From NCBI RefSeq assembly GCF_003334855.1, contig NZ_QOWE01000010.1:222734-286733 (forward strand): DNA of 64,000 nt, written 5' to 3'. Of this stretch, positions 35,801 to 43,499 are shown piece after piece. Origin of the DNA: Larkinella punicea (GTDB lineage: Bacteria; Bacteroidota; Bacteroidia; Cytophagales; Spirosomataceae). The notes beneath the pieces were generated by a model that saw only the letters and a program-made list of their open reading frames with translations, searched no databases and was not told the DNA's origin. A program made the position numbers and the translations under genes. Every line of letters begins with the position of its first letter. The first letter of the stretch is position 1.

Positions 35801-36213
35801 ACGAAATCCTGAATTTTGCCACCTTCGACCAGTTGAACCTGACGGGTGGCAACAACCAGTCGGCCCGTGCGCTGGACCGCTGGACGCCCACCAATCCCAG
35901 CAACACCATTCCCCGCGCCAACGCCGGGGGCGGCTCCCGACTGCTTTCTTCGCTACACGTTGAAGACGGTTCCTACCTGCGTTTCAAAAACATCTCGCTG
36001 GGCTATAACCTGCCCAAAAGCCTGTTGAACCGCCTGTCGGTTGGCTCCGCCAAAGTATATGTTACCGCCCAGAATTTCATTACCCTGACCTCGTATTCAG
36101 GCTATGATCCGGAAGTGAACCGCTACGGAAGTTCGTCACTGAGCCAGGGGCTGGACTACGGCGGCTACCCTTCCGCAAAAACCGTATTAGTAGGTCTGAA
36201 CCTGAAATTTTAA
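32818..36213 (+). CDS. SusC/RagA-family TonB-dependent receptor with STN signalling domain
   Basis: 1131 residues. After the signal anchor (to about 40) comes an STN domain (about 45-120; TTNLKKALTFLERHANVLFIYNPREIQVNQKVTL), then a carboxypeptidase-regulatory-like domain (GEGLPGVSVLVKGTTRG), the TonB box/plug (EVVVVGYGTVKKSDLTGSV, DASATAIYGSRGSNGVVLVT) and a long barrel to the C-terminal NLKF. The STN domain is the part that touches FecR, so this receptor both imports and signals. It is the second SusC of the window and differs from the first (14283-17282), which lacks STN. Confidence 0.95.
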   Translation: MDRLYKKPLSFRTLMKLSVIQLLMTILFMGATYAHDANGQEVLDQRIAVKAETTNLKKALTFLERHANVLFIYNPREIQVNQKVTLENRFVTLKETLNDLLTPLHIRYEVSGKQIALFKMNGTGSTLPLNTLITSEVLADLTISGTVSDEKGEGLPGVSVLVKGTTRGTTTNGDGKYQIVVPNESAVLVFSFVGFISQEMAVEKRTSLNVSLKTDNKSLEEVVVVGYGTVKKSDLTGSVAKVGEANIKATPIPSLDRAMQGRAAGVQVVSNSARPGGNSTIRIRGSGSVNAGNDPLYVIDGFPTTGLNSINTDDIESIEILKDASATAIYGSRGSNGVVLVTTKRGKAGKAVISYEGYYGNQSVRRTLPMLNARQFAELVNDAQINNGGKAYFDGSTADRPLVSTLGEGTDWQSVVMRDAPIQNHQLSVSGGAEKSRYAVSFGYYGQDGILLKSDFKRYTLRANLDNDLTSRLKVGVTMQGAYTLTNNPRTETDGNLAVSGIISSALNYSPTFPVRNADGSYYKNQGALNGLGADNPLAVANEFTDKTALIRILANAYVDYKIIEGLTFRTSFGTDLQSSKNNYYVTRLAVVGASLGGSASVSNSQSVNWLNENILNYTRQLAPKHSLNAVLGYTIQGLAVESVVANANTFSDDFASYNNLAAGSTLVAPRSGSSDWRLISYLARVNYGFDDRFLLTLTGRRDGSSRFGPNNKFGFFPSGAIAWKLANEPWLKDLTFISDAKLRASYGLSGNQEIGNYQYLANISSAPYVIGGALNVGSATAGIGNPDLRWEKNAQFDVGFDVGLFNNRVQVSADYYIKKTSDLLFNVGVPTSSGFSTTLKNLGSVRNKGFEFSMNTINVDQGGFRWTSEFNISFNRNKILFLDGRKEFRTGSDATISNTTQNPILLRVDSPLGNFFGLVTNGIFQNQAEVDGSAQKTAKPGDLRYVDRNGDGVINDADRDIIGNSNPDFFGGLNNTFSYKGFDLNIFVQGSYGNEILNFATFDQLNLTGGNNQSARALDRWTPTNPSNTIPRANAGGGSRLLSSLHVEDGSYLRFKNISLGYNLPKSLLNRLSVGSAKVYVTAQNFITLTSYSGYDPEVNRYGSSSLSQGLDYGGYPSAKTVLVGLNLKF

Positions 36214-36226
36214 TGCATAGATCTCT

Positions 36227-37669
36227 ATGAAAACCAACACCTTACTACTCGTTGTGGCCCTGCTGGCAACCGCCTGCGAGAGCCAGCTCGACCTGTCTCC
36301 TGTTACCAACTTAACGAATGCCACTTATTACAAAACCGCCGACGATGCCAAAGCGGCACTGGGGGCGTGTTACAACGCCATTGGCAACCTGGACCCGAAC
36401 CTGGACATCACCACCACCGACGACGCCATTCCCTTTCTGACGGGTGATGCCAACCGGCCGCTGCTGTGGCGGTATGACATCACGCCCGCCAATTCCTTCG
36501 TCAGCCTGTATTCACCGGCCTACCGGGGCATCAACCGCTCCAATATCGTCATTGATCGTTTGCCCGGTATTGCAATGGATGAAACGCTGAAAAAGCGGTA
36601 TATCGCCGAAGCGAAGTTTCTCCGCGCGTTGCATTATTTCAACCTCGTCCGGCTCTATGGCGATGTGCCGCTGGTGACGAAGGAAACCACTTCGCTGGAA
36701 GGGCTGGAAATTCCCCGGTCGCCGGTCAACGACATTTACGCCCTGATTGAAACCGATTTGAAAGAAGCCGAGAGCGTTTTGCCAGTTACGTATCCGGCCA
36801 GCGAGTCGGGCCGGGCTACGCAGGGAGCCGCCAAAGGGATGCTGGCCAAACTCTACCTCTGGCGCGCCGGAGCCACCGCCGGTTCACCTTTCTGGACGCA
36901 GGCAGCAGCCAAAGCGAAGGAAGTAATCGACCAGGGCGTCTATAGCTTGTATGACAACTATGCCGATGCGTTTGCGCTCACGGCGCGGGGTGGCAAGGAG
37001 AATATTTTCGAAGTACAGTACCTGACCGATGTGCGCGGCCACAGCATTGGACGCGGTTTTGGCGTCCGGGCCGCCCTGATTTACCCCAGTGGCGGAGCGG
37101 GCATTGCGCGGGTCAGCGCCAGTTTGTTCAATGCCTATTCCGCAAACGACAAACGGAAGCCGGTTACGTTCATCACGTCGTATGTCTACAACGGGGTGAC
37201 GACCAATCTTTCCATCACCGACCCTGATCCCACGAAGGCGGTTTCTTTCCAGAAACTGTGGGACAAAACTGCCAAAACCAACGGCGGTGAAGGCACCAGC
37301 GTTCCGATCCTGCGCTATTCCGATGTGTTGCTGATGCAGGCCGAAGCGCTCAATGAAGTAAACAATGGCCCGAACGCAGAAGCCTATGCCGCCATCAACA
37401 AAGTCCGAATCCGGGCGGGATTGACGGCCTTGACGGGCCTGAATTACCAACAATTTAAAGAAGCGGTTTTGCTGGAACGACGGCTGGAACTGACGTTTGA
37501 GAACAACCGCCGGTTTGACCTCATCCGGACGGGCAAGCTCGTGGAGGCCGTGAAAGCCGACAACACGTTCAACCGGAATCCGGTCATCAAGCCTTTCCAC
37601 GTTCTGCTGCCCATTCCGCAAGTGGATATGGATGCCAATCCGAGTCTGGTTCAAAATCCCGGCTATTGA
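36227..37669 (+). CDS. SusD/RagB-family lipoprotein
   Basis: 480 residues, lipobox ALLATAC (Cys17). SusD landmarks: YKTADDAKAALGACYNAI, RYIAEAKFLRALHYFNLVRLYGDVPL, AKGMLAKLYLWRAG, LRYSDVLLMQAEALNEVN, LLERRLELTFENNRRFDLIR and the terminal PIPQVDMDANPSL.QNPGY. It is the surface partner of the preceding SusC, 13 bp downstream. The next gene starts 31 bp after its stop, so all are probably on one mRNA. Confidence 0.95.
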   Translation: MKTNTLLLVVALLATACESQLDLSPVTNLTNATYYKTADDAKAALGACYNAIGNLDPNLDITTTDDAIPFLTGDANRPLLWRYDITPANSFVSLYSPAYRGINRSNIVIDRLPGIAMDETLKKRYIAEAKFLRALHYFNLVRLYGDVPLVTKETTSLEGLEIPRSPVNDIYALIETDLKEAESVLPVTYPASESGRATQGAAKGMLAKLYLWRAGATAGSPFWTQAAAKAKEVIDQGVYSLYDNYADAFALTARGGKENIFEVQYLTDVRGHSIGRGFGVRAALIYPSGGAGIARVSASLFNAYSANDKRKPVTFITSYVYNGVTTNLSITDPDPTKAVSFQKLWDKTAKTNGGEGTSVPILRYSDVLLMQAEALNEVNNGPNAEAYAAINKVRIRAGLTALTGLNYQQFKEAVLLERRLELTFENNRRFDLIRTGKLVEAVKADNTFNRNPVIKPFHVLLPIPQVDMDANPSLVQNPGY

Positions 37670-37700
37670 CATCGTGTGGGTTTACCAATCACCAAATCGT

Positions 37701-38987
37701 ATGACAACCGATCCCATACATTCTAACCGACGCATTTTCCTGAAAAGTGCGGCCCTGGCAACGGCGTCACTCCTGGCGTCGATAAAAGGCATTTCCGGCA
37801 AAAAAGCCCCCGCCATTGTGCTGCGGTCGTCGTGGCAAACGGTCAACATCGGCGACATTGGACACACCCCCGGCGTCCTCTCGCTGCTGGAAAAATACCT
37901 GCCCGACGCCAGCATCCGGCTCTGGCCAAGCAGCGTCGGAAATGGCGTTGAGGAGTTGCTCAAACGCCGGTTTCCCAAGGTCGCCATCGTCCAGACACCG
38001 GAGGAGATTGCGGCCACCCTGAAAGAATGCGACTTTTTGCTGCACGGCTCCGGGCCGTCGCTCGTCGCCCGCAAGGATGTGGAACGCTGGTACAAGGAAA
38101 CCGGCAAACCGTACGGGATTTATGGCATCACCTTTCCCGGTGTCTATGCGCCCGGCCCGGCTGCCAGCAAAGTCAATCCGTTGGACGTCGAGTTGTTGAA
38201 CAATGCCCGATTTGCGTTTTTCCGGGATTCGGTTTCGCTGGGAATAGCGAAAGAAATCGGGATAAAAAGCCCAACGATGGCGTTTTGCCCGGATGGGGCT
38301 TTCGCGGTAGACTTCCGGAACGACCAGGCCGCCAACGCCTTTCTGTCGAAACACGGATTGGAAGCGGGTAAATTTCTGTGCGTGATTCCGCGCACCCGGT
38401 TTACGCCCTACTGGGAAATTCCCGCCAAAAAAACGCCCTTCGATGCGGAACGCCATGCGATCAACGAAAAGATGAAGGAGCACGACAACGCCCCCCTGCG
38501 GGAAGCGATCATTGCCGTGGTGCGCCAGACCGGGATGAAAATCCTGATCGTTCCGGAAGACGAGACCCAGGTCAAACTGGGCAAGGAAATTCTGCTCGAT
38601 AAACTGCCGGAGGATGTGAAGAAAAATGTGGTGTGGCGCGACCGGTATTGGCTCACCGACGAAGCACTCAGCACGTATTTGCTGTCGGCGGGTTTGTTCG
38701 GGCTCGAAATGCACTCGCCCATCATGTGCATCGGCCACGGCATACCGGCCATTGTCTGCCGCTTTGACGAACAAACCAGCAAAGGCATCATGTGGCGCGA
38801 TATTGGTCTGGGCGACTGGCTGTTCGACATGGACAAACCCGGGGAAGTCGCCCAGATCGTCCCGGCGGTTCTGGAAATGGCCAAAGCCCCCAAAGCCGCG
38901 AAGGCGAAGGCCCTGAAAGGCAAGCGGTTTGTCAATCAGCGGCAGAAAGAAACGATGGCAATTTTAAAGACAACCCTGATTAGCTAG
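37701..38987 (+). CDS. Tat-exported polysaccharide-pyruvyl-transferase-fold protein, paralogue 1
   Basis: 428 residues; start 37701 gives MTTDPIHSNRRIFLKSAAL, a twin-arginine signal, while a longer frame would overlap SusD. The body matches the PF04230 fold: NIGDIGHTPGVLSLLEKYLP at the N-terminal Rossmann edge, DFLLHGSGPSLVARKD, RDSVSLGIAKEIGI, CPDGAFAVDF, and RFDEQTSKGIMWRDIGLGD near the end. Family members add pyruvate from PEP to sugars, but PEP is cytoplasmic, so an exported copy probably does something else. Two close paralogues follow in tandem behind sigma/FecR/SusCD. Confidence 0.8.
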   Translation: MTTDPIHSNRRIFLKSAALATASLLASIKGISGKKAPAIVLRSSWQTVNIGDIGHTPGVLSLLEKYLPDASIRLWPSSVGNGVEELLKRRFPKVAIVQTPEEIAATLKECDFLLHGSGPSLVARKDVERWYKETGKPYGIYGITFPGVYAPGPAASKVNPLDVELLNNARFAFFRDSVSLGIAKEIGIKSPTMAFCPDGAFAVDFRNDQAANAFLSKHGLEAGKFLCVIPRTRFTPYWEIPAKKTPFDAERHAINEKMKEHDNAPLREAIIAVVRQTGMKILIVPEDETQVKLGKEILLDKLPEDVKKNVVWRDRYWLTDEALSTYLLSAGLFGLEMHSPIMCIGHGIPAIVCRFDEQTSKGIMWRDIGLGDWLFDMDKPGEVAQIVPAVLEMAKAPKAAKAKALKGKRFVNQRQKETMAILKTTLIS

Positions 38988-38992
38988 CCCGT

Positions 38993-39042
38993 CCACCAAG
39001 CCTGAAAGGCTTGAAGATACTACCCCCGGGTTGCACCCGGGG
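38993..39042. repeat. Double-hairpin intergenic repeat, copy 1
   Basis: CAAGCCTGAAAGGCTTG (38997-39013) is followed 10 nt later by a second hairpin CCCCCGGGTTGCACCCGGGG (39023-39042). A related unit sits at 40357-40405 in the next gap. Changes in the second stem are compensatory between copies. Confidence 0.8.
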
Positions 39043-39075
39043 CCAGCTACAATGACATTCTAAACCGTTGCTCTC

Positions 39076-40350
39076 ATGCAAAACCGCCGATCTTTTCTCC
39101 AACAAACGCCCGCGCTCATCGGCCTGCTGATGAGCATTCCGTCTCTTGCCAACGTAGCTGGAGCCGCAAAAAAAACCATTCTGCTGCGTTCGGCCTGGCA
39201 AACTGTCAACATCGGCGACATTGGACACACGCCGGGCATCCTCACCCTGCTGGAACGGTACCTGCCCGACGTCACGATTCAACTCTGGCCGTCAGACATT
39301 GGCAACGGTGTGGAAGAACTCCTTCAGAAACGCTTTCCAAAAGTGATCATTCTGAAAGGTCCGGAAAAGATTTCGGCAGCTTTCAACGACTGCGACTTTT
39401 TGCTGCACAGTTCCGGGTCTTCGCTGGTGGCCCGCAAAGACGTGGATCGCTGGCACCGGGAAACCGGCAAACCGTTCGGCATCTATGGAATTTCGCTGCA
39501 CGGCGTTTTCCCGACACCACTGGCCTCCAACGCCACCTCGGCGGCTGAGGTAGAACTGATCAGTAAAGCGCAGTTTATCTTTTTCCGGGATTCTGCTTCG
39601 TTGAAGTTTGCGAAGGAAAAAGGAATTACCTGCCCTATCATGGAATATGGTCCGGATGCCGCTTTTGCGGTCGATCTGCGGGATGATGCGTCGGCGAAGG
39701 CTTTTCTCGAAGCTCATCAACTGGAAACCGGCCAATTCATGTGCGTCATTCCCCGGCTGCGGTATACGCCCTACTGGAAAATTCCCGCCAAAAAAGCCGC
39801 TTTTGACGAGTTTAAGCACACCCGGAATGAGGAAATGAAAGAACACGATCATGCCGTGCTCCGCGAAGCCATCAGCGCCGTTGTCCGGCAAACACCGATG
39901 AAAATCCTGATTAGTCCGGAAGACGAAACGCAGGTGGCGATTGGTAAAGAAATGCTGTATGATCCACTCCCGGCCGATGTCAAAGCAAAAGTCGTCTGGC
40001 GGGATCGCTACTGGCTCACCGGCGAAGCCATCAGCACCTATATGCGGTCGGCGGGTTTGTTCGGACTGGAAATGCACTCGCCGATCATGTGCGTCGGCAA
40101 CGGCATTCCGGCCATCGTTTGCCGGTTTGACGAACAAACCAGCAAAGGCATCATGTGGCGCGATATTGGTCTGGGCGACTGGCTGTTCGATATGGACAAA
40201 CCCGCCGAAGTGGCCCGCATCGTCCCGACAGTTCTGGCAATGGCCAAAGACCCCAAAACCGCAAAGGCCAAAGCCGCGAGAGCCCGTACTTTTGTTGGAA
40301 AACGCCAGCGCGAAACCATGGCAGTCGTGGGCAAAACGCTGGCGGTCTAG
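39076..40350 (+). CDS. Tat-exported polysaccharide-pyruvyl-transferase-fold protein, paralogue 2
   Basis: 424 residues, twin-arginine start MQNRRSFLQQTPALIGLLMS. It shares every block of paralogue 1, with some changes (HSSGSSLVARKD, YGPDAAFAVD instead of HGSGPSLVARKD, CPDGAFAVD). A 75-nt stretch (40129-40203) is identical to paralogue 1 (38766-38840) except for one base, pointing to recent duplication or gene conversion. It is separated from paralogue 1 by exactly 88 bp, the same as the next gap. Function unknown. Confidence 0.8.
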   Translation: MQNRRSFLQQTPALIGLLMSIPSLANVAGAAKKTILLRSAWQTVNIGDIGHTPGILTLLERYLPDVTIQLWPSDIGNGVEELLQKRFPKVIILKGPEKISAAFNDCDFLLHSSGSSLVARKDVDRWHRETGKPFGIYGISLHGVFPTPLASNATSAAEVELISKAQFIFFRDSASLKFAKEKGITCPIMEYGPDAAFAVDLRDDASAKAFLEAHQLETGQFMCVIPRLRYTPYWKIPAKKAAFDEFKHTRNEEMKEHDHAVLREAISAVVRQTPMKILISPEDETQVAIGKEMLYDPLPADVKAKVVWRDRYWLTGEAISTYMRSAGLFGLEMHSPIMCVGNGIPAIVCRFDEQTSKGIMWRDIGLGDWLFDMDKPAEVARIVPTVLAMAKDPKTAKAKAARARTFVGKRQRETMAVVGKTLAV

Positions 40351-40356
40351 CCATTC

Positions 40357-40405
40357 CACCAAGCCTGAAAGGCTTGAAGATGCTACCCCAGGGCGCAACC
40401 CTGGG
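40357..40405. repeat. Double-hairpin intergenic repeat, copy 2
   Basis: CACCAAGCCTGAAAGGCTTG (40357-40376) followed by CCCAGGGCGCAACCCTGGG (40387-40405). Same layout and position relative to the flanking genes as copy 1, with paired base changes in the second hairpin stem. Confidence 0.8.
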
Positions 40406-40438
40406 CGGCTCCCCACCCTAACACCCAAACGATTCCCC

Positions 40439-41710
40439 ATGCCAAACCGCAGAGAATTCCTGAAGCAAACACCATCGCTGATCGGGTTGCTACTCAGTGT
40501 TCCGTCCCTCGCCAACGCGACATTTCCCGCTAAAAAATCCATCATCCTCCGTTCCTCGTGGCAGACAGAAAACATCGGCGACATTGCCCATACACCCGGT
40601 GTTCTGACGTTGCTGGAAAAGTATTTGCCCGATGTCGAGGTTCGTTTGTGGCCGTCCAATGTGGGCAACGGCGTGGAGGAAATGCTGATGAAGCGGTTTC
40701 CCAAGCTGATCATTCTCAAAACACCGGAGGAAAAAACGGCGGCAATGGCCGAGTGCGGTTTTCTGCTGCACGGCTCCGGGCCGTCGCTGGTGGGTCGGAA
40801 AGAAATTGAACAATGGCGGGAAACCGGAAAACCGTACGGCATTTACGGCATCACCTGGCCCGGCGTATACGGTTTTCCGGCTGACCGCTGGAAGTTCAAT
40901 CCGACGGATGTTGAGCTACTCACCAAAGCCCGGTTTGCCTATTTCCGGGATTCGGTTTCGATGGAATTTGCCAAAAGCAAAGGCGTTGCCTGTCCGATTA
41001 TGGAGTTCTGCCCCGATGGTGCGTTTGCGGTAGACATCCGGGACGATAAAGCCGCCGACGCGTTTTTGAAGGAACACGGGCTGGAAACCGGCAAGTTTCT
41101 GTGTGCGATTCCCCAGTTGCGGTTTTCGCCCTGGTGGGAACTGCCGCAGAAAAAACTGTCGGTTCATCCGGAAAAACATGCCCGGAATGAAGCCATGAAG
41201 GAACAGGATAACAAGCCGATTCGGGAAGCCATCATTGCCGTCGTTCGCCAGACTTCGATGAAAATCCTGATCGTACCCGAAAATGAAACCCAGGTTCGGA
41301 TTGGCAAGGAAATGCTGTATGATCCGCTGCCGGACGATGTGAAAGCGAAAGTCGTCTGGCGCGATCATTACTGGCTCACCGACGAAGCCGTCAGCACGTA
41401 TATTCGCTCGGCGGGTTTATTCGGCATCGAAATGCACTCGCCCATCATGTGCATCGCACTGGGCGTTCCCGCCATCGTCTGCCGGTTTGAAGAACAGACC
41501 AGCAAAGGAGCCATGTGGCGCGATATTGGGTTAGGCGACTGGCTTTTTGATCTGGATACCCCCCAAGACGTTGCGGGGATTGTCCCGGCGGTTCTGGCGA
41601 TGGCCAAAGACCCCAAAGCCGCCAAAGCGAAGGCCCTGAAAGGCAAGCAGTTTGTCAATCAGCGGCAAAAAGAAACGATGGCGGTGGTCAGGAAAAACGT
41701 CGGAGCCTAG
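40439..41710 (+). CDS. Tat-exported polysaccharide-pyruvyl-transferase-fold protein, paralogue 3
   Basis: Start 40439 (MPNRREFLKQTPSLIGLLLS), a twin-arginine signal; an open frame extends back to 39941 but lies within paralogue 2. 423 residues with the same blocks: NIGDIAHTPGVLTLLEKYLP, HGSGPSLVGRK, RDSVSMEFAKSKGV, CPDGAFAVDI, RFEEQTSKGAMWRDIGLGD. It is more diverged from 1 and 2 than they are from each other around the C-terminal block. The converging esterase gene ends 20 bp downstream, so the locus stops here. Confidence 0.8.
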   Translation: MPNRREFLKQTPSLIGLLLSVPSLANATFPAKKSIILRSSWQTENIGDIAHTPGVLTLLEKYLPDVEVRLWPSNVGNGVEEMLMKRFPKLIILKTPEEKTAAMAECGFLLHGSGPSLVGRKEIEQWRETGKPYGIYGITWPGVYGFPADRWKFNPTDVELLTKARFAYFRDSVSMEFAKSKGVACPIMEFCPDGAFAVDIRDDKAADAFLKEHGLETGKFLCAIPQLRFSPWWELPQKKLSVHPEKHARNEAMKEQDNKPIREAIIAVVRQTSMKILIVPENETQVRIGKEMLYDPLPDDVKAKVVWRDHYWLTDEAVSTYIRSAGLFGIEMHSPIMCIALGVPAIVCRFEEQTSKGAMWRDIGLGDWLFDLDTPQDVAGIVPAVLAMAKDPKAAKAKALKGKQFVNQRQKETMAVVRKNVGA

Positions 41711-41730
41711 GGGCGGTTTTCGTGTTTCCC

Positions 41731-42621
41731 CTACGATTTTGCGCCGACAAACTTTCGTAATTCCCGGTAAATGAGGTTATTTTGCCAGTAGAGCTGCGTC
41801 ACCATGCCGACGTGTTTTTTACCCGAAAGAACCGTAAAGTCGTGTTTTACACCGAGTTCCTGAAGACGCTGGTGGAATTTTTCGGTGCTGGCGGCAATAC
41901 TGGGATAGGTGCGGCTACCGGTGTAGATCAGCATCGGCGGACTGGCAGACGTAACCTGATAATGGGCCGACATCGCCCGCCAAACCGTGGAATCTTTTCC
42001 GAATGGAACGAGGTACTGCTCATCATTGGGATACTCCATTTTCCGGAGGTAATCGAACATATTCAATCCGGCCGGGTCATCGAGAATGGCACCCTTGACG
42101 GGATTAGGAGCCAAGCCGAACTTCTGAAACAACGAGTCGTCTGTTGCCAGCAAAGCCGCCAATCCACCACCTGCCGAGTGCCCCATGACGAAAATCCGGT
42201 TGGGATCTCCGCCAAATTCGGCGATGTGCTGCGTGATCCAGCGCACGGCGCGAACACAATCGTCGGCCATGCCGGGTACCAAAACCGCCGGGGAAAGGCG
42301 GTAATTGATGATTACGGCCACCACGCCCTGTTTGGCCAGGCGACGACCAATGAACGAATAGAGATCTTTACTGCCACCATCCCAGTTGCCGCCGTGAATA
42401 AAAACCACAACGGGAAAAGACCGCGCAGCTTTTTGTTTGGGCGCATACACATCGAGCACATGACGCTCTGCATCGAAATCCGGGGCATCGGCTTTTACGT
42501 ACGGAATGTCTTTGGTCCGCTCGCTGGGTCGGGCCGTAGCATATTCATGGATGAAAATACTGAGCAAGCCCACGGCAAAAAATGCAACGGGAATTTGCCA
42601 GAGGAGTCGGAGAAAGGCCAT
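41731..42621 (-). CDS. Alpha/beta-hydrolase esterase
   Basis: 296 residues: N-terminal hydrophobic segment (LLWQIPVAFFAVGLLSIFIHEY; anchor or signal), then VVFIHGGNW (oxyanion HGG), NYRLSP, GHSAGGG with the nucleophile Ser, and a late Asp/His pair (YTGSRTYP; KKHVGMVTQ). This matches the carboxylesterase/hormone-sensitive-lipase group. It acts in or facing the periplasm. It is the last leftward gene after pgl, behind a 39-bp perfect palindrome, so it may be separately transcribed. Confidence 0.85.
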   Translation of the reverse strand: MAFLRLLWQIPVAFFAVGLLSIFIHEYATARPSERTKDIPYVKADAPDFDAERHVLDVYAPKQKAARSFPVVVFIHGGNWDGGSKDLYSFIGRRLAKQGVVAVIINYRLSPAVLVPGMADDCVRAVRWITQHIAEFGGDPNRIFVMGHSAGGGLAALLATDDSLFQKFGLAPNPVKGAILDDPAGLNMFDYLRKMEYPNDEQYLVPFGKDSTVWRAMSAHYQVTSASPPMLIYTGSRTYPSIAASTEKFHQRLQELGVKHDFTVLSGKKHVGMVTQLYWQNNLIYRELRKFVGAKS

Positions 42622-42655
42622 CAGGCGAGTGGCTTGTACGGTTGTTTTTAAAAGG

Positions 42656-42748
42656 AATGATAAATGTAAAATGATGAACGCTAAATGTAAAAGTGCCGGA
42701 TGGGTAACTACTTTTACATTTAGCGTTCATCATTTTACATTTATCATT
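42656..42748 (-). terminator. 39-bp perfect inverted repeat before the esterase gene
   Basis: Arms 42656-42694 and 42710-42748 are fully complementary around a 15-nt loop. The outer sequence is AATGATAAATGTAAAATG. It lies between the pgl stop (42762) and the esterase start (42621). The same words recur in the element at 63774, so it may be a mobile palindrome used as a terminator. Confidence 0.75.
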
Positions 42749-42761
42749 CTATTCCAATTTT

Positions 42762-43499
42762 CTAAACCGATAACACCGATGCCGCCGGTTCATCCAGAAA
42801 CCAGTGTACCTCGCCCTCAGCGGCCCGAATGAGTTGGGCGGGGTGGTTTTCGATATCCTCGGCCCCATTCAGAACCGCATCAACGGCTTCGGCTTTGCCT
42901 TTTCCGTAGACCAGAAAGGCCAGATGATGGGCCAGATTGATCAATGGCGCGGTCATCGTAATGCGATAGACGTTCTGCTCTTCCAGAAAAACCGCCTTCA
43001 CCGAAACCGAGGTGTCGTGCAAAACCGGCGTGTGCGGAAAAAGCGACGCCGTGTGCGAATTGTCGCCCAAACCCAGCAACACCAGATCAAACCGGACCTG
43101 TTCCGCCTGATACCGATGCTGAATGGCCTGGGTGTACTTCAGTGCGGCTTCGTCCGGCGGCAGGCTCGTATCGACCGTGAAAATGTTCTTCGCCGGAATG
43201 TGCAGCGGGTCGAACAATGCCTTTTTGACCATCAGCGCATTGCTATCCGGATCGTCGGACGGCACGTAGCGCTCATCGCCGAAGAAAAAATCGACTTTGT
43301 CCCAATCCAGTTGGCTGCTGAATTCGGGCGAAGCGAGCAGTTCATACAGCTTTTTGGGCGAACTGCCGCCCGAGAGCGCGACCGAAAACCGCCCAGTTTT
43401 GGCAATGGTTTCTTTTGCCGTTCGGATGAAGAATTCGGCCAGTTCCAAAACCGCCAGATCGGCGGTTTTGGAAACGTGTAAAATCGGCTGGCTCATCAA
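42762..43499 (-). CDS. pgl: 6-phosphogluconolactonase
   Basis: 245 residues of the DevB/Pgl type: ALSGGSSPKKLYELLAS near the start, FFGDERYVPSDDPDSN and LGLGDNSHTASLFPHTP, then the CNYR-like MTAPLINLAHHLAFLVYGKGKAEAV. It hydrolyses 6-phosphogluconolactone to 6-phosphogluconate in the oxidative pentose phosphate pathway. The start overlaps the zwf stop by 4 bp, giving translational coupling of the two consecutive enzymes. Cytoplasmic. Confidence 0.95.
   Translation of the reverse strand: MMSQPILHVSKTADLAVLELAEFFIRTAKETIAKTGRFSVALSGGSSPKKLYELLASPEFSSQLDWDKVDFFFGDERYVPSDDPDSNALMVKKALFDPLHIPAKNIFTVDTSLPPDEAALKYTQAIQHRYQAEQVRFDLVLLGLGDNSHTASLFPHTPVLHDTSVSVKAVFLEEQNVYRITMTAPLINLAHHLAFLVYGKGKAEAVDAVLNGAEDIENHPAQLIRAAEGEVHWFLDEPAASVLSV

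Noticed and set aside
39292..40842. 516-codon minus-strand frame across paralogues 2 and 3
   Set aside because: Antisense to two genes with clear homology to each other; its length arises from the repeated sequence.
37701..41710. Exopolysaccharide synthesis cluster
   Set aside because: Pyruvyl-transferase-fold genes first suggested it, but there are no glycosyltransferases, flippase or polymerase, and all three proteins carry export signals.
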